DNA of 34,134 bases from Patescibacteria group bacterium (GTDB lineage Bacteria > Patescibacteriota > Minisyncoccia > Moranbacterales > DUUL01): assembly GCA_015493225.1 (NCBI GenBank), contig WGDO01000013.1, forward strand, positions 1-34,134. Direction: 5' to 3'. The position numbers were made by a program, and so were the translations under genes. The notes under the pieces are model-generated. The model did not search any database. It was not told the DNA's origin and saw nothing but the letters and a program-made list of their open reading frames with translations. Shown here in pieces: positions 6,860 through 15,333 of this stretch (its first letter is position 1; every line of letters begins with the position of its first letter).

Positions 6860-8116
6860 ATGCGTATATTATGGTTCACATGGAAAGACCTGAAACATCC
6901 CGAGAAAGGTGGGGCGGAGTTAGTGACCGCGGAAATTACCAAGCGATTGGTGCAAGATGGACATCAAGTTAAAATTATTACGGCTGGCTACCCAGCAAGT
7001 CAAAAGTCTATAAAGTTTACCCCGTCGAATGATTCGGGGTCGAAAGTCAAAGGTCAAAAATTTGATACACAAAATGGTGCGGAGGTAATTAGAGTGGGAA
7101 ATAAATTCACGGTTTATTGGCAAGCTTACCGTTATTACAAAAAAAATCTTCGGGATTGGCCGAATATCGTGATAGAAGAAGTAAACACGGTTCCATTTTT
7201 TACTCGCTTTTATAGCAAAAAAGGCGCCAAACATTATCTCTTTTTCCATCAACTTGCTCGGGAAATTTGGTTTTATCAAATGCCCTGGTTTATTGGTTGG
7301 ATTGGTTATCTTGCCGAAGCACTATATCTACGACTCCTTTCTCACCCCCTGCGTAAAGGGGGTCAAAGTCTGAGTTTACCCCTCGTAGCTGAAAGCGAAG
7401 TGGGGAAGGATGAAAACTTTGGGGGGTTTTTAAGTAAAAGCGATTCTCCTCAAGTCATCACTATCTCAAACAGCACCAAACAAGACCTGATGAAATACGG
7501 TTTTAAAAAAGAAAATATTAGCATTATTTCCGAGGGAGTTCATATTGAGCCGGTAGAGGACTTGGCTAAAATTAAAAAATATGATAAACCGACGATGTTG
7601 TCTTTGGGAGCGGTGAGGAAGATGAAACGGACTATTCATCAATTGAAGGCTTTTGAAATTGCTAAAAAGGAAATTCCCGATTTGCAATTTAAAATATCCG
7701 GCTTGATAAATGATAAATACGGAGAAAAATTTTTGAAACTGATTGAGAAAAGTCCTTACAAAAAAGATATTGAATTTATGGGTAGGGTGAGTGATGAGAA
7801 GAAAGAGGAATTGATGCAAAGAAGTCATTTAATAACGGTTACTTCCCTAAAAGAGGGCTGGGGGTTGATTGTGACGGAGGCGAATAGTCAAGGTACACCG
7901 GCGGTGGTTTATGATGTGGATGGGCTTAGGGATGCGGTAAAGCACGACGAAACCGGACTAGTCTGCCAGCCCAGCCCTGCCAACCTCGCCAAAAGTATTG
8001 CCCAACTCTTGCAAGACAAAGAAAAGTATGATAAATTGAGAACTAATGCCTGGAAATGGAGCAAGGAGATAACTTTTGAGAAATGCTATGGGGAGTTTAG
8101 GGAAATAATAGAATAA
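6860..8116 (+). CDS. GT4 glycosyltransferase (GT-B fold) carrying two repeat-encoded inserts
   Basis: The 418-aa product has a GT-B fold. The N-terminal half begins RILWFTWKDLKHPEKGGAE, with the glycine-rich acceptor loop. The C-terminal half has the GT4 EX7E motif in EGWGLIVTEA and the following GTPAVVYDVDGLRD segment. It would transfer a sugar from a nucleotide donor to a membrane-linked glycan. Two stretches are foreign. About residues 47-68 (SQKSIKFTPSNDSG...) are read from an AAAGTC/ACCCCG repeat. About residues 161-193 (SHPLRKGGQSLS...) are read from a C-rich repeat. Both are in frame, so the protein is probably still made. The 3' end (from 8066) is duplicated downstream of the Fic gene at 9299-9338. 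Confidence 0.88.
   Translation: MRILWFTWKDLKHPEKGGAELVTAEITKRLVQDGHQVKIITAGYPASQKSIKFTPSNDSGSKVKGQKFDTQNGAEVIRVGNKFTVYWQAYRYYKKNLRDWPNIVIEEVNTVPFFTRFYSKKGAKHYLFFHQLAREIWFYQMPWFIGWIGYLAEALYLRLLSHPLRKGGQSLSLPLVAESEVGKDENFGGFLSKSDSPQVITISNSTKQDLMKYGFKKENISIISEGVHIEPVEDLAKIKKYDKPTMLSLGAVRKMKRTIHQLKAFEIAKKEIPDLQFKISGLINDKYGEKFLKLIEKSPYKKDIEFMGRVSDEKKEELMQRSHLITVTSLKEGWGLIVTEANSQGTPAVVYDVDGLRDAVKHDETGLVCQPSPANLAKSIAQLLQDKEKYDKLRTNAWKWSKEITFEKCYGEFREIIE
6997..7063. repeat. In-frame AAAGTC/ACCCCG repeat inside the GT4 gene
   Basis: AGTCAAAAGTCTATAAAGTT, then ACCCCGTCGAATGATTCGGGGT (a hairpin), then CGAAAGTCAAAGGTC. The same order occurs at 15110-15170, 17583-17645 and 18876-18930. Its length keeps the reading frame. 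Confidence 0.75.
7341..7437. repeat. In-frame C-rich repeat inside the GT4 gene
   Basis: It starts CTCACCCCCTGCGTAAAGGG and ends TTTGGGGGGTTTTTAAGTAA, the same borders as the intergenic copy at 6013-6080. Inside it lies a second unit, GTTTACCCC...GGGG, so one repeat has inserted into another. Confidence 0.75.
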
Positions 8117-8122
8117 ACCTAC

Positions 8123-8181
8123 GCACTACGATAGTGCATACCCTTGCATCTATGCACAAAAAATGATAAAATTAGTGCATA
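8123..8181. promoter_or_regulatory. GTGCATA/TATGCAC operator-like cluster before fic
   Basis: A palindrome GCACTAcgaTAGTGC (8123-8137) is followed by TATGCAC (8151-8157) and its inverse GTGCATA (8175-8181). The repeated half-sites lie in the 85 bp before the Fic start and may bind the Fic protein's own winged-helix domain. No good -35/-10 pair was seen. Confidence 0.5.
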
Positions 8182-8201
8182 CTTATTTTTAAAAGAAATA
8201 T

Positions 8202-9299
8202 ATGACATACAATAAAAATATTCCATATAATGATTTACCACTTTTGCCACCAAAGGTTAATTTTGACGATGTAGAATTGTTAAAATTGGTAAATAAAGCA
8301 AATAATTCTATTTTTGAATTAAAAGGAATTACAAATATTTTACCAAATAAGTTTATTTTATTGTCACCTTTGTCAGTAAAAGAAGGTGTTGCCAGCAGTG
8401 GTGTGGAAAATATAAATACAACAGTTGCGGAAGCTTTAAAAGCTGATATATTATATGAAAAATCTGAGTTATCTGGAGCGGAAAAGGAAGTCTTGAATTA
8501 TAGAGAGGCTATTTTTAGTGGTTTTGATATTTATAGAAAAAAAGGATTTCTTGCCACAAATGATATTATTAAAATTCAGTCTGTATTAGAGCCAAACAAA
8601 AAAGGGATTAGAACAATTCCGGATGTGAAAATTAAAAACACTAAAACAAATGAAGTGATATATTCTCCTCCTGCCGGAAAGGATTTTATCTTAGATAAAT
8701 TGCAAAATTTTGAACAATATTTTAATAATGAAGATGGCTTTGATGATTTAGACCCTTTAATAAGAGTTGCTGTTATGCATTACCAGTTTGAGGCGATACA
8801 TCCGTTTTTAGACGGCAACGGTAGAACAGGTAGAATTTTAATGGTGCTATATTTAACGATGATGAAACGATTGGATGTACCAACGTTATTTATCAGTAAA
8901 TATATTTTGGATACAAGAGATAAGTATTATAAACTTCTTGCGGGAATTACTGAAAATAATGATTGGTTAAAATTTGTAAAGTATATTATCAAAGGGATTG
9001 ATTCTCAGGCCAAGGAAACTGCAAAAAAGATTTTAGAAATTCAGAATCTTATTGAAAATCAAAAGGAAACTGCTCTTAGTAAAGATAGTAAAATTTTAGA
9101 TGATTATAAAATGACAGAATATTTATTTTCAAGTCCATTTTATACGCAGGAAAGATTATCTAAATTTATGAATGTGCATAGAAATACAGCGGCTAGGTAT
9201 TTTAAAGAATTAGAAAGAATTGGATTGATAGAAAAATTCAAGTACAAGAATGAAAATATTTATTATAATAAGAAATTTCTAAATTTATTGAGTTATTAG
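8202..9299 (+). CDS. Fic family AMPylator-like protein with N-terminal inhibitory motif and C-terminal winged helix
   Basis: The 365-aa product starts with a Fic_N-type region. The segment SSGVEN (65-70) fits the inhibitory (S/T)xxxE(G/N) motif of class II Fic proteins. The full catalytic motif HPFLDGNGRTGR begins at His200, so NMP transfer (usually AMP from ATP to a hydroxyl side chain of a target protein) is expected. Residues from about 300 to the end form a winged-helix-like DNA-binding domain (RLSKFMNVHRNTAARYFKEL). It could bind the palindromic half-sites at 8123-8181 and regulate its own gene. Targets are unknown. Neighbours are glycan genes unrelated to it, and direct repeats of the GT4 gene end flank it, so it was probably acquired. 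No separate antitoxin gene is visible. Confidence 0.93.
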   Translation: MTYNKNIPYNDLPLLPPKVNFDDVELLKLVNKANNSIFELKGITNILPNKFILLSPLSVKEGVASSGVENINTTVAEALKADILYEKSELSGAEKEVLNYREAIFSGFDIYRKKGFLATNDIIKIQSVLEPNKKGIRTIPDVKIKNTKTNEVIYSPPAGKDFILDKLQNFEQYFNNEDGFDDLDPLIRVAVMHYQFEAIHPFLDGNGRTGRILMVLYLTMMKRLDVPTLFISKYILDTRDKYYKLLAGITENNDWLKFVKYIIKGIDSQAKETAKKILEIQNLIENQKETALSKDSKILDDYKMTEYLFSSPFYTQERLSKFMNVHRNTAARYFKELERIGLIEKFKYKNENIYYNKKFLNLLSY

Positions 9300-9338
9300 A
9301 GATTACTTTTGAGAAATGTTATGAGGAGTTTAGGGAAA

Positions 9339-9453
9339 GTGTAAAGTTGAAAGTAAAAAGTGAAATGTGTAATGTGGCAAGTGGAAAGTGAAAAGTGGAA
9401 AGTATAAGGTGCAATGTTTAAAGTTTAATGTGTAATGTGTAAAGTTTAAAGTT
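9339..9453. repeat. AAAGTG/AAAGTT repeat array
   Basis: Imperfect units such as GTAAAGTTGAAAGT, GTGGAAAGTGAAAAGTGG and GTGTAATGTGTAAAGTTTAA lead up to the second S23 gene. GTGAAAAGTGGAA (9388-9400) is the exact inverse of 9809-9821 after that gene. This is a variant of the AAAGTC family. Confidence 0.6.
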
Positions 9454-9454
9454 T

Positions 9455-9802
9455 ATGATGATTGAAAAATTTGAGGAGATTATTGCTTGGCAGAAAAGTA
9501 AAGAATTGACAATTAATATATATTTGTTGTTTAAAGATAGTAAAGACTATGGATTTAAGGGTCAGATAGAAAGAGCTTCTGTTTCAATTATGAATAATAT
9601 TGCAGAGGGATTTGAGCGTGGTAGCAAAAAAGATTTTAAAAAGTTTTTGTATATTGCTAAGGCATCCTGTGGCGAAGTTAGATCTATGCTTTATCTTGGG
9701 CTGGAATTAAATTACATAAATCAGAAAGATTTTGATAAATTCTATAAATTATCATCAGATATTTCGCGCTTATTAGCCGGTTTTATAAAAACATTAAAGT
9801 AA
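9455..9802 (+). CDS. Four-helix bundle protein, S23 / IVP family (copy 2)
   Basis: The 115-aa product is a close paralogue of the gene at 4666-5013, sharing SVSIMNNIAEGFER, SCGEVRSMLYL and GFIKTL without gaps. ATG 9455 is chosen because it aligns with the start of copy 1; a second ATG follows directly. As with copy 1, the gene is preceded by AAAGT-type repeats and followed by their inverse (9806-9840), so the pair has the same architecture with a different repeat variant. The two proteins differ at many positions, so they are not a recent tandem duplication. The function of stand-alone family members is not known. Confidence 0.92.
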   Translation: MMIEKFEEIIAWQKSKELTINIYLLFKDSKDYGFKGQIERASVSIMNNIAEGFERGSKKDFKKFLYIAKASCGEVRSMLYLGLELNYINQKDFDKFYKLSSDISRLLAGFIKTLK

Positions 9803-9843
9803 AAGACATTCCACTTTTCACATTTAACATTTGACTTTCCCCT

Positions 9844-10656
9844 ATGAAAACCCCATTAGTCTCAATAATAGTTCCCACCTACAACTCAAGTAAGTTTCTT
9901 GAGGCGTGTTTGGAGTCTGTTAAAAACCAAAGCTACCCGAGTGTTGAGCTGATAGTTGTAGACAACAACAGCAAAGACAATACAAAAGAAATCGCCAAAA
10001 AGTACACAGACAAGGTTTTTAATAAGGGTCCGGAGAGGAGTGCACAGGTAAATTATGGTGTAAAACAGGCAACAGGCGAATATGTTTATAAAGTGGATTC
10101 AGATTTTGTGCTTGATAAAGAAGTTGTTGAACAGTGTGTTAAAGAGATTCAAAAAGGCTTTGATGCGATAGTAGTGCATAATTCGCCAGATGTGCGAGTG
10201 AGTTGGATTGCAAAAATTAGGAAGTTTGAAGTGGATATGTATAAATATGATATTACGCATTCATCGGCACGGTTTGTAAAAAAAGAAGTTTATAAGGCAA
10301 TTGGAGGTTTTAATAGTGCAATTACTGCGGGGGAAGATTATGATTTTCAAAACAAGCTAAACAGAGGTGGATATAAAACTGGATTTATTGAGGCGGAGGC
10401 ACTACACTTAGGCGAGCCAACAAGTTTTTGGAAGCATATGAAGAAATATTACGATTATGGAAAAGACTTTGTAAATTATAAAGCAGAAAATGAAGAAGAA
10501 TCAAAGGAACAGTTAGGATTTATTCGTCCAGTCTATTTAAAAAACTGGACAAAATTTATAAGACATCCAATTCTCGCAACCGGATTTATATTTTATAATA
10601 TATTTAAGTTTAGTTTTGGTGGGGTGGGGTTGTTGGTTGGGAAAGTTAAGAAATAA
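9844..10656 (+). CDS. GT2 glycosyltransferase
   Basis: The 270-aa product has a GT-A domain: SIIVPTYNSSKFLE (7-20), VDNNSKDN (39-46), the metal-binding DSD (85-87) and a GEDYDF catalytic-base region near 160. It ends with a hydrophobic segment (about 240-265) that may sit on the membrane. It would add a sugar to a growing lipid-linked glycan on the cytoplasmic side. The next GT2 starts 4 bp after its stop and the following membrane protein overlaps that one by 4 bp, so 9844-15333 forms a tightly coupled unit. Donor and linkage cannot be read from sequence. Confidence 0.9.
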   Translation: MKTPLVSIIVPTYNSSKFLEACLESVKNQSYPSVELIVVDNNSKDNTKEIAKKYTDKVFNKGPERSAQVNYGVKQATGEYVYKVDSDFVLDKEVVEQCVKEIQKGFDAIVVHNSPDVRVSWIAKIRKFEVDMYKYDITHSSARFVKKEVYKAIGGFNSAITAGEDYDFQNKLNRGGYKTGFIEAEALHLGEPTSFWKHMKKYYDYGKDFVNYKAENEEESKEQLGFIRPVYLKNWTKFIRHPILATGFIFYNIFKFSFGGVGLLVGKVKK

Positions 10657-10660
10657 GTAT

Positions 10661-11482
10661 ATGAAATCAAAAAGGCCAAAAATTAGTGTGGTGATGCCGT
10701 TCTATAATGCGGAGAAATTTTTAGATGAGTCTATTCAGAGTATTTTAAATCAAACTTTTACTGATTTTGAGTTTATTATTATTAATGATGCATCAACTGA
10801 TAATTCTGATGAAGTTGTGCAAAAATATTTAGATGATGAAAGAATTGTTTATGTAAAGAATAAAGAAAATAAAGGTATCGTTTATAACTTAAATCACGGG
10901 ATTAAAATTGCAAAAGCAGATATAATTGCCCGTATGGATGGAGATGATATTTCAATGCCAGAAAGATTCGAGAAACAATATGAGTATTTACGACATCATG
11001 AAGATATAACTATTGTGGGTGCATATGCTCAAGTAATTGATGGAAATGGCATAAAAAAAGAGATTATGAAATTTGAATCAAATACAATAAAAATGTCCAA
11101 AACTTTTTTCTACATAGACAGTTTTTTGCACCCATTAGTTATGTATCGCAAAAAAGATATTATTGATGCTGGGTTGTATCGCGAGCAATTTAATTTGGTT
11201 GAAGATAACGATTTATATTTGAGATTATTCTTTGGCGATTACAAAGGAGTAAATTTAGATAGTATATTATTGAAATATAGAAAACATAGTAACTCAACTG
11301 ACAAGTTCTTTAAGATAAAAATGTGGAGATTATTCAAGATGAGAATAGAGTTATTGCGAGAAAATAAAACACAAGCAGATATAAAAAAATATTTATATAC
11401 ATTTGCAAATTTAATATTAGGATTGATTGTAACGTCAAGAATGAGGAATGGAATAGTAATTTTTTTAAAGAATTTACTATGA
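10661..11482 (+). CDS. GT2 glycosyltransferase
   Basis: ATG at 10661, 4 bp after the previous stop, is chosen over an in-frame TTG at 10616 inside the preceding gene. From ATG the 273-aa protein begins in the usual GT2 way, with KISVVMPFYNAEKFLDESI. INDASTDNS (41-49), DGD (93-95) and VEDNDLYLRL, holding the catalytic acid, are present. The C-terminal segment (about 240-272) is hydrophobic. The gene's TGA overlaps the ATG of the next gene (ATGA), indicating translational coupling. It would act in the same glycan assembly pathway as its neighbours. Confidence 0.9.
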   Translation: MKSKRPKISVVMPFYNAEKFLDESIQSILNQTFTDFEFIIINDASTDNSDEVVQKYLDDERIVYVKNKENKGIVYNLNHGIKIAKADIIARMDGDDISMPERFEKQYEYLRHHEDITIVGAYAQVIDGNGIKKEIMKFESNTIKMSKTFFYIDSFLHPLVMYRKKDIIDAGLYREQFNLVEDNDLYLRLFFGDYKGVNLDSILLKYRKHSNSTDKFFKIKMWRLFKMRIELLRENKTQADIKKYLYTFANLILGLIVTSRMRNGIVIFLKNLL

Positions 11483-14400
11483 AATTTATTTTGAAACAAA
11501 TAAGGAAAAAAATATTTTATATTATTCTTATTTTGATAAGTATACTATTTTATCATAAGTGGTTTACATCCGCTATTTTTTTTAATGGCGATTGGGGTTA
11601 TTTATTTAAAACTTCCATGATTGATACATCCCATTTTTATGTGTGGGAAGCTTTTAATCATATTGGAACATTACCAGTGGCGTTATTTAAAATGCCTGTA
11701 GATTTTTTAATGGCGTTATTTGTGCATGTCTTGTCCCCTGAGATGGTTATAAAAATATTTTATTTTTATCCAATTATATTCATTTTACCAATTGGTGCTT
11801 TTTTATTAGTTAAAGAAATTGTTGAAGACAATCTATCATCTTTTGTGGGTGCAATAATAATTTCCTTTAACACATATTTTTTATCAATAAATACAGCTGG
11901 ACATTTAGGACTTATTGTAGCAAATTCTTTTGCATTGCTAGGTTTGTTTTTATTTTTTACATATATTAATAATAATTATAAAAATCACAAAGTATTATTA
12001 AGTTCGTTTTTATTATTGACATTATCAGGATTTTACGATTTTAGAGTTTTCTATATATATTTTTTTATAATGTTTTTTTATGAAATTTTTAATTTTAAAA
12101 ACAATAATTCTTATTTAAAATTTAAAAATTTTATATTAATTGGTGTAATTACCATTTTTTTAAACACATTTTGGATACTTGGAATATTGAAGAGTGGTCG
12201 TTTGTCAGCAAATGAAGTTTTATCTAGACCACTTTTTGGTGATCAGTTTTGGTCATTACTTTACGCAATAACTTTATATCATCCTTTTTGGTCAGGATCC
12301 AAGCCTGAATGGTTTATTCTTCATAATATCCCAGTGTTGTTTTATTTGACGCCACTATTATCTTTTACTGCTATTTTTTTATTTAATAAAAATAAACAAC
12401 TTATTTTTTGGTCAGTAATTGGTTTGCTTGGAATATTTCTTTCTAAGCAATCAGATTCACCCTTTGTAAATGTATATCAATGGTTATATGATAATTTTCC
12501 AGGCTTTAATGCATTCAGGGAAGCAACTAAATTTTATATTTTGATAATATTGTCATATGCAATACTCATGTCTTTTTTAGTAGGAAAAATGAAACTGTTT
12601 TTTAATAAATATGTACAAATTTTATTTGCAGTAGGAATATCTTGTTTATTTCTTTGGAATGGTATACCCATGGTTAATGGTGAAATAAAAACAATATTTA
12701 CACAAAGAAACATACCCACGGATTATGTTATGTTTAATAATTTTTTAAAAAGAGATACATTTTTTTCTAGAGTTTTATGGATACCGACAATATCAACGTG
12801 GATGTTTTATTCAAATAAACATCCTCAATTAGCTATTGGCTCAATAGATAATAATAGATGGATGAAGATTCTTGATATTAATCCCGTTGACAATAATAAT
12901 ATTCAGAGTATAAATGTTTTAAATAGTCATTCTGCTAACTTGATATTAGACATACTAAACGTTAAATATGTCATTGTTCCCATAGAAAGCAGTGATGAAG
13001 ATATTGATTTTTTTGTACAATATGGGCTGAAACAAAACCCAAACATTCGTCAATGGTATATTGACCAGTTAGACAAACTTGATTATTTGCAAAAAATTGA
13101 TATCGGCACAAAAGAGCTTGTTGTTTATGAAAATAAAGATTATAAACCATACATAAGAGGTATTGATAATTTGCTTGCATTTAATAGTACCAAAAACCTT
13201 GAAGATAAATATAGTTTTGTAAATGACACTTTATATAAAGACTTCGATTTTTTAGTTAAAAATGAGAAGAAAAAAATACCAAGTGAAAATGTTATACAAG
13301 TTTTTGAAGATGCAAAAAGTGAAGATATTAAAAGTAATGAAGTAGTTGATGTTGAGAGTGTGGGACATAAAGATATACTTTATCGTAACCCTAACAAAAG
13401 AGACCTGGTTATTAAAACTGCCGATGACAAGAGTGAAATTGTTGCCATCAAAAAAGAACGATTGATTGTTAATGGTAAAGAGTTGGTTGATAAAGATAAC
13501 ACTCAGACCATTTTTACTCTTAATGATGATTATTATAATTATTATATTAAGGATGGCGGGACAGTAATTCCTTTTGTAAACAACGCTAGATTGAATTCGG
13601 AAGTTCCAAATGAAATATATAAAATGGTTGCGGATAATGTTATTAAAAATGGTGATTTTAATAATTCTCTTTGGCAAGATAAAGTTGGTGATTGTCATCA
13701 TTACGACGATGGAGCAGTTTTATCTATGAAAAAAGTTTTGGGAGAAAGTAGTATCAACTTAAAAACCCCCCATCCCCCCCTTCGCGAAAAGGGGGATGAC
13801 CCCCTTGATCCTACTTCGCCCGATGAGCTTCGCGGAACAGGCGCCGGGGGTGGGCATAATTACGCTTTACAACTGGAGGCGACAAAACATATTGCCTGTA
13901 CCAGCCAAAAAAATATTCCTGTTGAGTCAAATAAAGAATATTTGGTGAAATTTGATTATAAACCGGTGAATGCCAAGCAAGCGGGATTTTATCTTGGATT
14001 TAAAAACAGCGGTGAAGAAAATTATCAAAGTTATTCGGAAAGATTGGCAACACCTGATTATACCAGAGGTGAATGGCAACATTATGCTAAAATAATTCGT
14101 GTTCCTCAGGGAACAACCGATTTGTCTTTTTATTTATATGCTTATGAAAGCGATGGAGAAGAGAATAATATTGTTCAATATGATAATGTAAGTGTTCAAC
14201 CGGTAGAGTTGGTGCAAACTATAAATCCGGAAGAAAAAAATTCTTTTGTTAAAGTCGATTTGCCAAAAACAAACAATGGGGAATATAAACTTGAATACAA
14301 AGATGAACAGCATAATTTTGCCAATAAAATACCAAACCCTTCTTTTGAAAATGGTTTATGGGCAAAGAAGGTGGGGGATTGTAATCATTATGATGATAAT

Positions 14401-15333
14401 CCGGTGCTTGGGATGAAAAGAATTACAGTCGAAAGTCGAAAGTCCAAAGTCGAAAGTCAGAAGGATAAATATGCATTGCAGTTTGAGGCGACTAGACATA
14501 CTGCTTGCTTGAGCCAAAAAGGAATACCCGTCAAGGGAAAAACAGAATACTTGTTTGAGTTTGATTATCAAGGCGAAAAAGCCAAACAAGCCGGTTATTA
14601 TATTATTTTTAATGATAGTAACAAAACAGTTATTAACGAAAAGGTTCCTATCACCGAAAAAGATTGGCAAACTTTTCATAAGCGATTTACCACTCCGGCA
14701 GATGCTACCAGTATGACTTTGTATATTTACGGATATTCTAAAGATGAAAAAACAAAAGTTATTACTCGCTATGACAATTTTAAACTGATTGAGCTACCCA
14801 ATATTGCCAACAGATATTATTTGGTGAGTGAATCTGAAGTGGAAACAGCCAAACCAAAAGAAACGACCTTTGATCTCATCAACCCAACCAAAAAACTGGT
14901 GCATATTAAGGGTGCGACAAAGCCGTTTTATTTAACCATGAGCGAGAGCTATCACGACAAATGGCAAGCCGAGCTTAACAACGGTAAGGTCAATGGATTC
15001 TTTAAGAGCTGGGTGCCGTTTGTTCATCCTGATGTAATTGCCAATGATAAACATTTTAAGTATATGACATTTTTGAATGGGTGGTATATAAATCCGCAGG
15101 ATTTATGTGAGTCAAAAGTCAAAAGTTTACCCCGTCGGATGACTTGGGGTCAAAAGTCTATAAAGTCAGGTTGTACAAAAAACCCTGATGGCTCATATGA
15201 TATTGAGATGGTTATTGAATTCACCCCTCAAAGATATTTTTACTTGGGATTATTGATATCGGGTATTACTTTCATAACCCTGATTGGATATTTAGGGTAT
15301 GATTTTATTCGCCGTCGTAAAAATATCTTGTAG
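11479..15333 (+). CDS. Giant GT-C-like membrane protein with two carbohydrate-binding-like modules
   Basis: The 1284-aa product has about 12 N-terminal transmembrane helices (to residue ~400), a long extracytoplasmic region and a last transmembrane helix (about 1253-1277) before a RRRKN tail. An acidic first loop (FNGDWGYLF) and overall plan suggest a GT-C enzyme using a polyprenyl-linked donor, comparable in plan to AftD/DUF3367-type arabinofuranosyltransferases; this is inference. Two homologous modules (about 717-907 and 947-1107, sharing VGDC.HYDD, ALQ.EAT.H.AC.SQK and AKQAG.Y) look like CBM4/9-type sugar-binding domains. Repeats are inserted in frame at about residues 760-793, 982-995 and 1211-1231. 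The last 104 bp of the coding end recur at 15623-15726, beyond the GIY-YIG gene. Start overlaps the upstream GT2 by 4 bp. Confidence 0.8.
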   Translation: MKFILKQIRKKIFYIILILISILFYHKWFTSAIFFNGDWGYLFKTSMIDTSHFYVWEAFNHIGTLPVALFKMPVDFLMALFVHVLSPEMVIKIFYFYPIIFILPIGAFLLVKEIVEDNLSSFVGAIIISFNTYFLSINTAGHLGLIVANSFALLGLFLFFTYINNNYKNHKVLLSSFLLLTLSGFYDFRVFYIYFFIMFFYEIFNFKNNNSYLKFKNFILIGVITIFLNTFWILGILKSGRLSANEVLSRPLFGDQFWSLLYAITLYHPFWSGSKPEWFILHNIPVLFYLTPLLSFTAIFLFNKNKQLIFWSVIGLLGIFLSKQSDSPFVNVYQWLYDNFPGFNAFREATKFYILIILSYAILMSFLVGKMKLFFNKYVQILFAVGISCLFLWNGIPMVNGEIKTIFTQRNIPTDYVMFNNFLKRDTFFSRVLWIPTISTWMFYSNKHPQLAIGSIDNNRWMKILDINPVDNNNIQSINVLNSHSANLILDILNVKYVIVPIESSDEDIDFFVQYGLKQNPNIRQWYIDQLDKLDYLQKIDIGTKELVVYENKDYKPYIRGIDNLLAFNSTKNLEDKYSFVNDTLYKDFDFLVKNEKKKIPSENVIQVFEDAKSEDIKSNEVVDVESVGHKDILYRNPNKRDLVIKTADDKSEIVAIKKERLIVNGKELVDKDNTQTIFTLNDDYYNYYIKDGGTVIPFVNNARLNSEVPNEIYKMVADNVIKNGDFNNSLWQDKVGDCHHYDDGAVLSMKKVLGESSINLKTPHPPLREKGDDPLDPTSPDELRGTGAGGGHNYALQLEATKHIACTSQKNIPVESNKEYLVKFDYKPVNAKQAGFYLGFKNSGEENYQSYSERLATPDYTRGEWQHYAKIIRVPQGTTDLSFYLYAYESDGEENNIVQYDNVSVQPVELVQTINPEEKNSFVKVDLPKTNNGEYKLEYKDEQHNFANKIPNPSFENGLWAKKVGDCNHYDDNPVLGMKRITVESRKSKVESQKDKYALQFEATRHTACLSQKGIPVKGKTEYLFEFDYQGEKAKQAGYYIIFNDSNKTVINEKVPITEKDWQTFHKRFTTPADATSMTLYIYGYSKDEKTKVITRYDNFKLIELPNIANRYYLVSESEVETAKPKETTFDLINPTKKLVHIKGATKPFYLTMSESYHDKWQAELNNGKVNGFFKSWVPFVHPDVIANDKHFKYMTFLNGWYINPQDLCESKVKSLPRRMTWGQKSIKSGCTKNPDGSYDIEMVIEFTPQRYFYLGLLISGITFITLIGYLGYDFIRRRKNIL
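13757..13857. repeat. In-frame C-rich plus CTTCGC repeat in module 1 of the giant protein
   Basis: TTAAAAACCCCCCATCCCCC, a CCCCTTCGCGAAAAGGGG hairpin and GATCCTACTTCGCCCGATGA follow each other. They add about 33 residues (PHPPLREKGDDPL...) at a point where homologous module 2 carries a different repeat. Confidence 0.75.
14424..14463. repeat. In-frame AAAGTC repeat in module 2 of the giant protein
   Basis: AGTCGAAAGTCGAAAGTCC and further units encode VESRKSKVESQKD, between the KR.T and YALQFEA parts of the second module. Confidence 0.7.
15110..15170. repeat. In-frame AAAGTC/ACCCCG repeat near the 3' end of the giant gene
   Basis: GTCAAAAGTCAAAAGTTTA, the hairpin ACCCCGTCGGATGACTTGGGGT and CAAAAGTCTATAAAGTC encode SKVKSLPRRMTWGQKSIKS. 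The same composite occurs at 6997-7063 and in intergenic copies. Confidence 0.75.

Larger units (their letters stand above)
8066..9338. mobile_element. Fic gene inserted between duplicated copies of the GT4 gene end
   Basis: The 40 bp at 8066-8105, which encode the GT4 C-terminus, recur at 9299-9338 with three mismatches. The second copy starts at the G of the Fic stop codon and now has no gene attached. The simplest reading is that a segment with a Fic gene and a new copy of the GT4 end entered at the 3' end of the GT4 gene. A local duplication with later insertion is an alternative. Confidence 0.55.

Noticed and set aside
10616-10660. Upstream TTG start for the second GT2 gene
   Set aside because: It would add a Gly/Trp-rich extension overlapping the previous gene; ATG 10661 gives the canonical GT2 N-terminus.
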